From Bordetella parapertussis (lineage in GTDB: Bacteria; Pseudomonadota; Gammaproteobacteria; Burkholderiales; SG8-41): a DNA stretch of 58,964 nucleotides. A model generated the notes under the pieces. That model was not told where the DNA came from, did not search any database, and saw only the letters and a program-made list of their open reading frames with translations. Position numbers and translations under genes: made by a program. Of this stretch, positions 42,021-49,872 are shown piece by piece. The stretch lies in the NCBI GenBank assembly GCA_945906815.1, contig CAMDRT010000025.1, positions 1-58,964 of the forward strand. Reading direction: 5' to 3'. The first letter of the stretch is position 1, and the number at the start of each line of letters is the position of its first letter.

Positions 42021-42265
42021 CAGTAGCGAGCGCCGCGGCGTACTTCATCGATGACGGAAGCGCCCATAGGCATTGCCTTTCGCGCCGCCGTCAGGCTCGC
42101 GGCGAAAGCCTGGCGATTCCATGTCGTTGGTCTGAGGGTAAGTCCGCCATCAACGCTTAGAGAGACTTCCAGGCTATCACCCTCCTTGATGCCGATGCTG
42201 CGTACGTATTCGGCGGGAAGGCGAAGCGCCAAACTGTTGCCCCACTTTGCCACATGCAGGTCCAT
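42020..42265 (-). CDS. vapB: VapB/AbrB-family antitoxin
   Basis: 81 residues with an AbrB-type swapped-hairpin DNA-binding domain: HVAKWGNSLALRLPAEYVRS-IGIKEGD near the start, then SVDGGLTLRP. The C-terminal tail (RQAFAASLTAARKAMPMGAS) should wrap the VapC toxin. AAGGATG precedes the ATG. An AT-rich palindrome in the adjacent intergenic region is a plausible self-control site. Confidence 0.87.
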   Translation of the reverse strand: MDLHVAKWGNSLALRLPAEYVRSIGIKEGDSLEVSLSVDGGLTLRPTTWNRQAFAASLTAARKAMPMGASVIDEVRRGARY

Positions 42266-42290
42266 GGCTCATCCTTGATGGTGTCTACAT

Positions 42291-42310
42291 TAATGGATAT
42301 ACATTATAAT
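42291..42310. promoter_or_regulatory. palindromic operator overlapping a -10 element
   Basis: TAATGGATATACATTA (42291-42306) is an almost perfect dyad, and TATAAT (42305-42310) overlaps it. It lies between vapB, reading left, and the DUF1778-like gene, reading right. VapB-type or ribbon-helix-helix repressors commonly bind such sites; here it could serve both directions. Confidence 0.55.
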
Positions 42311-42330
42311 CCCGTTTTAGGGAGATTGCC

Positions 42331-42513
42331 ATGCCGGCTGTTACGTCTTCATCGGCCCCAAAAGCCATAGCGCAGACCGAATTCATCCGCCTGACCGTTG
42401 CAGATCAGGAAGCTTTTGCCAGAGCGTTGATCGCGCCGGCCAAACCCAATGCCGCTCTCAAGCGCGCATTCAAGCGCCGCTGCCAATTGCTGACCGGCGT
42501 GCCGGAACGCTGA
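42331..42513 (+). CDS. orphan DUF1778 (TacA)-like antitoxin, short form
   Basis: 60 residues with AGGGAG six bases before the ATG. LTVADQEAFARALIAPAKPN followed by AALKRAFKRR matches the C-terminal half of DUF1778/TacA antitoxins (SxxDxxxFxxLLxxPPxPNxALxxA). The N-terminal ribbon-helix-helix that should bind DNA is missing and no GNAT toxin follows; the next gene lies on the other strand. It may be a decayed antitoxin or an anti-addiction leftover. Start and ribosome site are good, so it is probably expressed. Confidence 0.6.
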   Translation: MPAVTSSSAPKAIAQTEFIRLTVADQEAFARALIAPAKPNAALKRAFKRRCQLLTGVPER

Positions 42514-42554
42514 GTTTTCTGATTCAACACCGCCAGCAGTCCGCTCTCGCCCTC

Positions 42555-43193
42555 CTACTTCTCCCCAAACACCCCCGCCAGCGGCCCGCGTGTCCAGTAG
42601 GGCGTGTATTCGTTGACGATATCGAGATACTGTGCGGCGTCGCCAAACAGTGTCACGTTCATCGGCGCGGTAAACGGCGCGCTGGCTTCGATCCAGGCAA
42701 TATAGTCGATCTGCTGATTGTAGTCGGAACGCAGTAGGCGTATCTGTTGGGTCTCGGCGCGTTTGTCATAATTGGCCAGCACGCCCTGCGTGATGCGATC
42801 CGCCAGTGTGTCGGGCGCACCGCGAAACCGCAGCAAGGTAAGCCGGGTGCAATTCCCGGTCAACGCCTGGCCCGGATAAATCTGCGTGCCGCTCGCGCGA
42901 TACTGCCCGCGCACCTTGGTCAGCATGCGCTTGGTCCACGCGCTAAAGCCGTTCCATGACGTCTTCTTGTAAGCCTCGCTTTCCAGTACGCCGATTTCTG
43001 TCAGGTCATACATCGACAGGTATCGCGGCCAACCCGACAGGCACACGTAGCGCCGCCCCGACTCAAAGCCCGGTATGCGCGTGCGTTCGGGGATGTGCTC
43101 CATGTCATACCAGTCGTTGAATTCTTCGTCGTAAGCCGGCGTCGGCTCCATCGACACCATCAAAAATCCTTTGCCTTTTGCCACGTCTACCAT
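42555..43193 (-). CDS. EthD-like tandem alpha/beta-barrel protein
   Basis: 212 residues, same length as the relative at 38573. First half: FLMVSMEPTPAYDEEFNDWY-DMEHIPERTRIPGFESGRRY; the motif WYDMEHxxER is the characteristic part of these barrels. Second half: RLTLLRFRGAPD and later PMNVTLFGDAAQYLDIVNEY. GGGAG lies seven bases before the ATG. Part of its 3' end survives as a second fragment at 39819. Function unknown, possibly small-molecule isomerase/decarboxylase or accessory protein for the surrounding catabolic genes. Confidence 0.7.
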   Translation of the reverse strand: MVDVAKGKGFLMVSMEPTPAYDEEFNDWYDMEHIPERTRIPGFESGRRYVCLSGWPRYLSMYDLTEIGVLESEAYKKTSWNGFSAWTKRMLTKVRGQYRASGTQIYPGQALTGNCTRLTLLRFRGAPDTLADRITQGVLANYDKRAETQQIRLLRSDYNQQIDYIAWIEASAPFTAPMNVTLFGDAAQYLDIVNEYTPYWTRGPLAGVFGEK

Positions 43194-43363
43194 TGCCGCG
43201 CTCCCTTTTTCGTCGCTCCACCACTGGAATCGCGAATTGTATGTCGAATTGCGCTATCCTATAATTTTGACGGGACGGCAGATGCAACGATCGTCATGCG
43301 CTGCGCTCACTTCAAATCCCGCCCCCCCCTCCCCCTTAGCCCGCTCTACCCAAGGAAACTTGC

Positions 43364-44329
43364 ATGCACCTGATAGTGAAAAACATTGCGCTGGCCTTAA
43401 CCGCATTGAGCAGCGCTGTTTGTGCGCAGTCATTCCCCTCCAAGCCGATCCGCATCATCGTCGCCTTTCCCGCAGGCGGTGGCACCGACATCGTGGCGCG
43501 CATGATCGCGCCCAAGCTCGGCGAAGCACTGGGCACGCAAGTGGTGATTGACAACCGCGCCGGCGCACAAGGCATCATCGGCACCGAACTGGCTGCCAAA
43601 TCTGCGCCCGATGGCCACACGCTGTTCATGGGCACTCTGGGCAATATCGCAGTGAACACCGTGCTCTACGGCAACAAACTGCCGTTTAATATCGAACGCG
43701 ATTTCGCGCCGCTCACGCAAGTAGTGGATGTATGGTTCGTGCAGATCATCCATCCCTCGCTACCGGCAAAGACCCCGCGCGAGCTGATCGCGCTCGCCAA
43801 GTCCCGGCCAGATGCGCTGAATTATTATTCCAGCGGCGCCGGTGGCGCGCCGCACCTCGCTGCGGAAATGTTCAACGCTTTGGCCGGCGTGCGCACCACC
43901 CACGTGCCGTACAAGGGCAGCGCGCCCGCCCAGATCGATTTGATGGCAGGTCAGGTGCAACTGGGCTACGACAGCATTGTGCAGTCGCTGCCCTTTATCA
44001 AGGCCGGAAAAATGCGCGCGCTGGCGGTGCTGGGCGCCCAGCGCACGCCTCTGCTGCCGGAGGTACCCGCCATGAGCGATTACCTGCCCGGCTTCACGCT
44101 CACCAACTGGTTCGCGCTGATGCTTCCGGCCGCCACGCCAGCGGAAATCCGCAACCGTTTGCACACCGAAGTGGTGAAGATCCTGCGTGCGCCCGAAATC
44201 AGGGAGCGGCTGCTCGGCATGGGCGCCGCGCCCGTAGGCAGCACCCAGGAACAGTTCGCGGCATTCATCAAATCCGAGGTGGCGAAGTGGGGCAAGGTGA
44301 TCCGCGATGCCCATATCAAGGCGGAATAG
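43364..44329 (+). CDS. Bug-family tripartite tricarboxylate transporter receptor
   Basis: 321 residues; AAGGAA six bases before the ATG. Signal peptide NIALALTALSSAVCA, mature start QSFPSKPIRIIVAFPAGGGT-DIVARM. Landmarks: HPSLPAKTPRELIALAKSRP, HVPYKGSAPAQIDLMAG, GKVIRDAHIKAE. A sugar-dehydrogenase-like gene follows 78 bases downstream in the same direction, so the receptor may report on or capture a product of periplasmic oxidation. Confidence 0.92.
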   Translation: MHLIVKNIALALTALSSAVCAQSFPSKPIRIIVAFPAGGGTDIVARMIAPKLGEALGTQVVIDNRAGAQGIIGTELAAKSAPDGHTLFMGTLGNIAVNTVLYGNKLPFNIERDFAPLTQVVDVWFVQIIHPSLPAKTPRELIALAKSRPDALNYYSSGAGGAPHLAAEMFNALAGVRTTHVPYKGSAPAQIDLMAGQVQLGYDSIVQSLPFIKAGKMRALAVLGAQRTPLLPEVPAMSDYLPGFTLTNWFALMLPAATPAEIRNRLHTEVVKILRAPEIRERLLGMGAAPVGSTQEQFAAFIKSEVAKWGKVIRDAHIKAE

Positions 44330-44407
44330 TCGTTCGTTTAGGGAGTTGCCGTAGCTGTAATATCTATCTATCATGCACGCTCGTAACCTCACCCAAGGAG
44401 GATTCTC

Positions 44408-45652
44408 GTGAACACCAAAATAGCCGCTATTTCAGCCGCATGCGCTTTCGCTTTCTCGACTGTCGCACTGGCGCAGCAACCCGCCGCCGCGCCGGCGAAG
44501 CCCCCCGCCCCGCCGCCTGCCTGGCAGCAAGGCAAATCCGACAAATTCAAGGACTCCAAGCTCGCCCCCAATCCCGGCAAGAACACCGAGACGCCAGCCA
44601 GCGACATCGCGCTGGATAGACTCAAGGTGCCCAAGGGATTCAAGGTCGAACTGTGGGCCACCGGCATACCCGGCGGGCGCGCCATGGTGCGCGGTGACAA
44701 AGGCAAGATTTATGTCGGCACGCGCGGCCTTGGACGCGTCTACGAAATCACCGACGCCGGTGACAAGCGCACCAGCCGCGTGCTGATCGATAAGCTGGTG
44801 CAACCGTCGGGCGTTGCGATGCAGGGCAGCACACTGTATGTGATGGCGATCGACAAGATGCTGCGCTTCGATGACATCGAGAACAAACCGGACGCGCAGC
44901 CGGTAGACCTGACCGCCAAGTTCAACCTGCCGCCCGAACAGCACCATAACTGGAAGTATCTCGCCTTTGGCCCGGACAAAAAGCTCTACGTGCCGTTTGG
45001 CGCACCCTGCAATATTTGCACTGTGTCCGAGCAGTATGCGCAGATCCGCCGCTACAACGCGGATGGCTCAGGCATGGAAGTTATCGCGCGCGGCGTGCGC
45101 AACACCCAGGGCTTCGACTGGCACCCGAGAACCGGCGAAATGTGGTTTACCGATCACGGCCGTGACTGGTTGGGCGATGACGCTCCGCAGGACGAACTGA
45201 ATCGTATCAGCAAGACCGGCCTCAACTTCGGCTACCCTTATTGCCACGCCGAAGGCATCGTCGATCCGGACGTCAAGAATGCGGACGGCTGCAAGGGCGT
45301 GACCAAGCCCATAACACTCATGGGGCCGCACGCCGCCGCCATGGGCGTTAAGTTCTACACCGGAGACATGTTCCCCGCTGAATACAAGAACACCATGTTC
45401 ATCGCGCGCAAAGGCTCCTGGAACCGGACTGTGAAACTCGGCTACGACGTGATCAACGTGGTGCCAGCCGCCGATGGCAACAGTGCCAAGGTCACGCCGT
45501 TCCTCACCGGATTCCTCGATGACAAGGCGCAGACGTTCTCCGGTCGTCCTGCCTATATTCTGCAAATGCCCGATGGCGCACTGCTGGTGTCGGACGAGCA
45601 GATGGGCGCAATCTACCGCATCAGCTATTCGAGCGGCGCGGCCAAGAAGTAG
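44408..45652 (+). CDS. exported PQQ-type glucose/sorbosone dehydrogenase-family protein
   Basis: 414 residues, GTG start with AGGAGG upstream. Signal peptide IAAISAACAFAFSTVALA, then a Pro/Ala-rich linker. The six-bladed propeller of the soluble glucose/sorbosone dehydrogenase family is visible: GTRGLGRVYEITDAG, NTQGFDWHPRTGEMWFTDHG, DELNRISKTGLNFGYPYCHA, GRPAYILQMPDGALLVSDEQ and MGAIYRISY. The WHPRTGEMWFTDHGRD and NFGYPYCH motifs contain the cofactor-site residues of the family. It should oxidise a sugar or sugar-like alcohol in the periplasm and pass electrons to the cytochrome encoded next, whose start overlaps this stop by one base. Confidence 0.87.
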   Translation: MNTKIAAISAACAFAFSTVALAQQPAAAPAKPPAPPPAWQQGKSDKFKDSKLAPNPGKNTETPASDIALDRLKVPKGFKVELWATGIPGGRAMVRGDKGKIYVGTRGLGRVYEITDAGDKRTSRVLIDKLVQPSGVAMQGSTLYVMAIDKMLRFDDIENKPDAQPVDLTAKFNLPPEQHHNWKYLAFGPDKKLYVPFGAPCNICTVSEQYAQIRRYNADGSGMEVIARGVRNTQGFDWHPRTGEMWFTDHGRDWLGDDAPQDELNRISKTGLNFGYPYCHAEGIVDPDVKNADGCKGVTKPITLMGPHAAAMGVKFYTGDMFPAEYKNTMFIARKGSWNRTVKLGYDVINVVPAADGNSAKVTPFLTGFLDDKAQTFSGRPAYILQMPDGALLVSDEQMGAIYRISYSSGAAKK

Positions 45653-46248
45653 TGAGCGGCTTTCTCCAAACGGGGCGATGGGCAACGCTGCTCATCGCTT
45701 TTTTTGTACCTTACGCGGCAGCGCAGACGCCCGCCAATCCGATGCCGCTGGCGCAACGCTTGCAGCTGTGCGCCGGCTGCCATGGCGCGGACGGCAACTC
45801 GCTCACAGCGGGCATACCCTCGCTCGCGGCTCAACCCAAAATATATGTCGAAAACACACTGGTGCTGATACGCGAAGGCGTGCGCAGCAACGCGCTCATG
45901 CAGGGTGTGATGAAGGGCATCTCCGATCGCGAGATCGTCGCGCTCGCCAGCCATTTCGCCACCCTTGCCGCCAAGCCCGCGCCCGGCGTGCTGGACAAGG
46001 CGCTGCAGCAAAAAGGACGCGCGCTGGCGGATAAGCTGCGCTGCGGCAGTTGCCACCTGCCAAACTATCACGGGCGCGAGCAGATGCCGCGCCTGGCGGG
46101 TCAGCGCGAGGAGGTCCTATACGCCAGAATGATTGCCTTCCGCGATAAGGCACCACCCGGCACCGACACCATCATGAGCGCCACGCTCTACCAAATTACA
46201 GATGCCGACATCAAAGCGATGGCGCACTTTCTTGCGCATGGGGGCTGA
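45652..46248 (+). CDS. di-haem cytochrome c, electron acceptor for the dehydrogenase
   Basis: 198 residues, GTG start overlapping the dehydrogenase stop (TAGTG). Signal peptide WATLLIAFFVPYAAAQ. Two haem c sites: LCAGCHGADG and RCGSCHLPNYHG, with the family's later methionines (QMPRLAGQREEV and TIMSATLYQ) as possible axial ligands. The layout resembles the cytochrome c4 class, two similar halves. It probably shuttles electrons from the dehydrogenase to a terminal oxidase. Confidence 0.87.
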   Translation: MSGFLQTGRWATLLIAFFVPYAAAQTPANPMPLAQRLQLCAGCHGADGNSLTAGIPSLAAQPKIYVENTLVLIREGVRSNALMQGVMKGISDREIVALASHFATLAAKPAPGVLDKALQQKGRALADKLRCGSCHLPNYHGREQMPRLAGQREEVLYARMIAFRDKAPPGTDTIMSATLYQITDADIKAMAHFLAHGG

Positions 46249-46299
46249 CCCGCGTCACGCCATCCGCACGCGCCCCATGCTCCCTGCGACCGAGGAAAG

Positions 46300-47295
46300 G
46301 TGGGTCACAGGCCGATGCGCAGTCCGCTAATGTTTCTGCTGTTTGCTGCGATGAGCCTGATGGCTGGAACGGCGCACGCTGCGACGCGTCCGGGACCGGC
46401 GTATCCGGAACGGCCGCTACGCTGGGTGGTCGCGTTTGGACCAGGCGGTACTGTCGATGTGGTGGCGCGGCTGTTCGCGCAGCGGCTGAGCGCAAACATG
46501 GGCCAACAGGTGGTGGTGGATAACCGTCCGGGTGCCGGTGGCAATTTGAGCGCGGAAATCGCCGCCAAGTCGGCGCCCGACGGCTACACCCTGTACATTT
46601 GCGCACCGTCGCTGGTGGTGAATGTCACGCTCTATTCGAAAGTCGCCTACGACCCGCTGCGGGATTTCGCGCCGGTGACCTTGCTCGCATCCTCGCAAAA
46701 CCTGCTGGTCGCGTATCCGGGTTTTGCCGCGAAGTCGGTAAAGGAGTTGATCGCACTGGCCCGCGCCAAGCCGGGGCATATCGTGTATGCCACCACTGGC
46801 AGCGGCACCTCGGGACATCTGTTGATGGAAATGCTGCGCGCGCAGGCCAGCATCGACTTGTTGCATGTGCCGTACAAGACCATCGGCCAGACCACCGCGG
46901 ATATCATCAGCGGCCAGGTGTCGCTGTGGTTTCCCACCATAGGCGGCACGCTGCCGCATATTCAAAGCGGACGCTTGCGCGCGCTCGCAGTGTCGGGCGC
47001 GAAACGCTCACCCGCACTGCCCGAGGTGCCCACGGTTGCGGAAAACGCGTTACCCGGATTTGAAGCTACCACCTGGTACCCGATCCTCACACCCGCAGGT
47101 GTGCCGCTACACATCATCACCCGGCTCAACACGGAATTCTTAAAGGTGCTGCGCACGCGCGAGGTGCAGGAACGGCTCAACGCGCTGGCCATCGAACCCA
47201 TCGGCACTACGCCCGAACAACTCGCCGCGCATCTGCGCAGCGAGTTGCCCAAATGGGCACGGATAGTGAAGGCCTCAGGCGCGCGCGCGGATTAG
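46300..47295 (+). CDS. Bug-family tripartite tricarboxylate transporter receptor
   Basis: 331 residues from GTG with GAGGAA close upstream (ATG at 46315 is an alternative). Signal peptide MFLLFAAMSLMAGTAHA, mature TRPGPAYPERPLRWVVAFGP-GGTVDVVARL; the motif is FGPGG in place of FPPGG. HVPYKTIGQTTADIISG has lost the usual Gly-Gly after the lysine. Ends with VKASGARAD. Third part of the plus-strand Bug-dehydrogenase-cytochrome series, 51 bases after the cytochrome gene. Confidence 0.9.
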   Translation: MGHRPMRSPLMFLLFAAMSLMAGTAHAATRPGPAYPERPLRWVVAFGPGGTVDVVARLFAQRLSANMGQQVVVDNRPGAGGNLSAEIAAKSAPDGYTLYICAPSLVVNVTLYSKVAYDPLRDFAPVTLLASSQNLLVAYPGFAAKSVKELIALARAKPGHIVYATTGSGTSGHLLMEMLRAQASIDLLHVPYKTIGQTTADIISGQVSLWFPTIGGTLPHIQSGRLRALAVSGAKRSPALPEVPTVAENALPGFEATTWYPILTPAGVPLHIITRLNTEFLKVLRTREVQERLNALAIEPIGTTPEQLAAHLRSELPKWARIVKASGARAD

Positions 47296-47378
47296 GCCTT
47301 TACGGGTTATTTTCCTATGCGCGCGATGCTGTTTCGTGCGGTCGAACTACGTCGCCTGACGCCGCGGAACCCCGCGAC

Positions 47379-48377
47379 TCAGTCGAGCCGCAGCCCAATC
47401 TCGGCAGCGAGCTTGCCAAATTTTTCACCGTCCGCGCGTATCTGCGCGGTAAAGGCTGCCGGTGTATTGCTCACCGGTTCCGCGCCGGAGCTAGTCAGGC
47501 GCTCGCGCACATCGGCAAGATTGAGGATACGCACGAACTCGGCATGCAGTTTCGCCACGATGAACATAGGCGTATCCCGCGGCGCCAACAGTCCCACCCA
47601 TTGGGTTGACTCGTATCCCGGGTAACCTTGCTCGGCAACCGTGGGTAAATCCGGCATGGCGGGTGAGCGCTGCGCGGTGGAGATGGCCAACGCGGTTACG
47701 CGCCCGGCCTGCACATGGGGCTTCAGGCTAGAGGTCGTCATGCACAACAGATTGACCTGGTTGGAGAGCAGCGCGTTCAGCGCCAGTCCGCCGCCCTTGA
47801 ACGGCACATGGGTAAATGTGACCCCCGCGCGGCGTCCCAACAACTCGGCAGCCAGATGCGTCATGCTGCCGTTGCCGGCGGAACTGTAAAGGATGTCCAC
47901 CGATTTATTTTTAGCAGCGGCAATCAGCTCTTTAAGGGTGGACACGCGCAGGCTGGGATGCGCCGCACAGGTCAGCGGAATATCCGCGATCTTGGTAATC
48001 GCCTGAAAATCTCGCAAAGGCTCGTACGGCAGCTTGCTGAAAATATACGGATTGATACTGAGCGTGCCCACGTCACCAAACAGCAGGGTGTAGCCGTCGG
48101 GCGCGGCGCGCGCGGCGATTTCCACGCCGATGACGCCGGAGCCACCACCGCGATTGTCCACGATCACGGACTGCCCCCAGCTTTCGGTGAGCTTCGGACC
48201 CAATACGCGGCTCAGAAAATCGGCGCCTCCACCCGGCGGAAAAGGTACGATCAGACGTAACGGTCGCGTGGGATAAGATTGCGCCTGCACGCCACTGGTA
48301 GCCGTCGTCACTAAAATGGCTGCGCTAAGTGATACAAGGGCGACAAGGGGTACTTCACCTCTGCAAGCGAGGCTCAT
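47379..48377 (-). CDS. Bug-family tripartite tricarboxylate transporter receptor
   Basis: 332 residues. Start overlaps the EthD-like stop (ATGA), so it is translated with that operon. Signal segment VALVSLSAAILVTTATSG, mature QSYPTRPLRLIVPFPPGGGAD-FLSRVL. Landmarks: HPSLRVSTLKELIAAAKNKS, HVPFKGGGLALNALLSNQVN and the C-terminal GKLAAEIGLRLD. Convergent with the Bug gene at 46300, 83 bases apart, so two separate transport-linked operons meet here. Confidence 0.92.
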   Translation of the reverse strand: MSLACRGEVPLVALVSLSAAILVTTATSGVQAQSYPTRPLRLIVPFPPGGGADFLSRVLGPKLTESWGQSVIVDNRGGGSGVIGVEIAARAAPDGYTLLFGDVGTLSINPYIFSKLPYEPLRDFQAITKIADIPLTCAAHPSLRVSTLKELIAAAKNKSVDILYSSAGNGSMTHLAAELLGRRAGVTFTHVPFKGGGLALNALLSNQVNLLCMTTSSLKPHVQAGRVTALAISTAQRSPAMPDLPTVAEQGYPGYESTQWVGLLAPRDTPMFIVAKLHAEFVRILNLADVRERLTSSGAEPVSNTPAAFTAQIRADGEKFGKLAAEIGLRLD

Positions 48378-49117
48378 GACACCGCCGCCTGCGGCGGCCA
48401 GATGCGTTCACCGATAAAGGGCGAACCCGGCGCATGCACAGTACCGGCAATGACCTGTGATTCCCAGCGCGTGCGATCCAGCGCCAGCGCTTCGTGCGGC
48501 TCCTCGAAATTACGCAGACGCGCTTCCAACGACACGAACTCGTAGAGCACGCTGTGTTTGGCCCAGCCCGCCACACCCGCGAGCTTGCGGGTGGCGATAC
48601 ACCCGCGCAATTGCGCCATAAACGGCAAACGGTACTGCGCGTACCATTTGCCAAGATCAAATTCTTGTTCCGGCGTACGCATGCGAAAGCCGCCCATCTG
48701 GATGGCAGGCCCCGGACAGGTGCCGGGGCCGAATTCGGAAGGCTCTGGCCCGTTGACGCGCGCCTCCTCGGTGAAGATGGCCGTGCGCAGACCGAGACGC
48801 AGCGCCAGCATCGCGTCGTATCCAGCAGGCAGCATAGCGTCTTTGATCGACGGCTTGAAGAAGGTGTGCGCCGACATGCCGCCCACCAACAGCAAATACT
48901 GGTTGCCGTTGCCGATAGCTTCCTGCGTATGGCCGACCGCGGTCGCCTTGACTTGCTCCATCTGCGGACCACCGCCGGTGTAGCGATAGTGCGCGACCCA
49001 AACATAGCCGGGCTGCACGCGCAAATACGGGCAGTAGCATTCATGCAGCCAGGTGAGAAAACGCGCGCGCGAGTCGTCGGCTAGATCATACCAGGTAGCC
49101 CAGATGCCTTGATCCAT
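48374..49117 (-). CDS. EthD-like barrel protein (operon partner of VOC enzyme)
   Basis: 247 residues from the ATG at 49117 (MDQGIWATWYDLADDSRARF). A longer frame exists upstream but its extra 57 residues are only a poly-Gln run read from the Ala-Thr repeat of the VOC gene in another phase, so I rejected it. Barrel-like halves: FLTWLHECYCPYLRVQPGYV and EFDLGKWYAQYRLPFMAQLR. It starts ten bases after the VOC stop. Likely a dimeric alpha/beta barrel; no reaction known. Confidence 0.68.
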   Translation of the reverse strand: MDQGIWATWYDLADDSRARFLTWLHECYCPYLRVQPGYVWVAHYRYTGGGPQMEQVKATAVGHTQEAIGNGNQYLLLVGGMSAHTFFKPSIKDAMLPAGYDAMLALRLGLRTAIFTEEARVNGPEPSEFGPGTCPGPAIQMGGFRMRTPEQEFDLGKWYAQYRLPFMAQLRGCIATRKLAGVAGWAKHSVLYEFVSLEARLRNFEEPHEALALDRTRWESQVIAGTVHAPGSPFIGERIWPPQAAVS

Positions 49118-49127
49118 CTGCGCTTCG

Positions 49128-49706
49128 CTAAGCTGTTGCTGTTGCTGTTGCTGTTGCTGCGGCAGCGAGCGGCCGTCCCTCGCGCAGATAGCGGAGGGCT
49201 TCCTTGAGCTCACCCTCGGGCGTGACGCCCATCTCGACATTCCGGCATACGTCCCATACGTGGCGCACGTCCGCCATGACTTCGTCATCGGGCCGGTCTA
49301 TGTTTATCGGCACGGCTATCATGGCCCAGGAAGGAAGACCTGTGAGCCAGAAAGTTTCCACGCAATTTCCCTCCGGATCGCGAAAGTAAAGACCAATGGC
49401 GCTGGCATGGGTTACCAGCCGGTCTATCTTGAATCCCCTCGCGATGGCGCGGCGTTTAAAGTCGCGAACGTCGTCCAGCGATTTGACGCGCAGCGAGATT
49501 TGCTGGATCAGGTGTCCATCATCCGTCTCTGGGCGTCCTTGCATGACCGCGATCTCGTGATCAACGCCTTGCGGATCAGCACTGTAGAAAGCAGCCCCCT
49601 CACTGCACTTGGTGAGGGTCATGCCCATGAAATTACCCCAGAAATCCTTCATCACCTCGATGTCTTTGACGAAATATCCGAAGTGACCGAGACCCATGAC
49701 CGCCAT
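49128..49706 (-). CDS. VOC-family (glyoxalase/extradiol dioxygenase-like) protein
   Basis: 192 residues. Vicinal-oxygen-chelate repeats: GLGHFGYFVKDIEVMKDFWG near the start, HEIAVMQGRPETDDGHLIQQ mid-protein and GLYFRDPEGNCVETFWL with the last Glu ligand. H8, a mid-protein His (DGHLIQQ or the earlier HEIAV) and E (CVETF) can form the Fe/Mn site seen in extradiol dioxygenases. Single-domain size suits a catechol-type ring-cleaving or isomerase enzyme. The tail is an Ala-Thr repeat coded by a hexanucleotide repeat. First gene of the VOC-EthD-Bug operon. Confidence 0.82.
   Translation of the reverse strand: MAVMGLGHFGYFVKDIEVMKDFWGNFMGMTLTKCSEGAAFYSADPQGVDHEIAVMQGRPETDDGHLIQQISLRVKSLDDVRDFKRRAIARGFKIDRLVTHASAIGLYFRDPEGNCVETFWLTGLPSWAMIAVPINIDRPDDEVMADVRHVWDVCRNVEMGVTPEGELKEALRYLREGRPLAAAATATATATA
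49132..49159. repeat. hexanucleotide tandem repeat (GCTGTT)n
   Basis: Four perfect copies of GCTGTT plus a partial one, located in the last codons of the VOC gene, where they encode an (Ala-Thr)n tail. Being six bases long, copy changes keep the frame and alter only tail length and spacing to the following start. Confidence 0.9.
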
Positions 49707-49872
49707 GTGACACCTCCTGATTGCCGACTATGACTGCAAAAGAATAGTGTTGCGAGCGCAAACACCATTGAGCTATTAAGGGCTCAAGGCCATCCATTTG
49801 TCAAGTCGATGGCGATGGCACCTTATGTGTAAATTGTCACCGCGCCTCGCCGGGCCGCCAACCCGCCTCCAC

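Noticed and set aside
49118..49288. Poly-glutamine N-terminus on the EthD-like protein
   Set aside because: It is the (GCTGTT)n repeat of the VOC gene read in a different phase.
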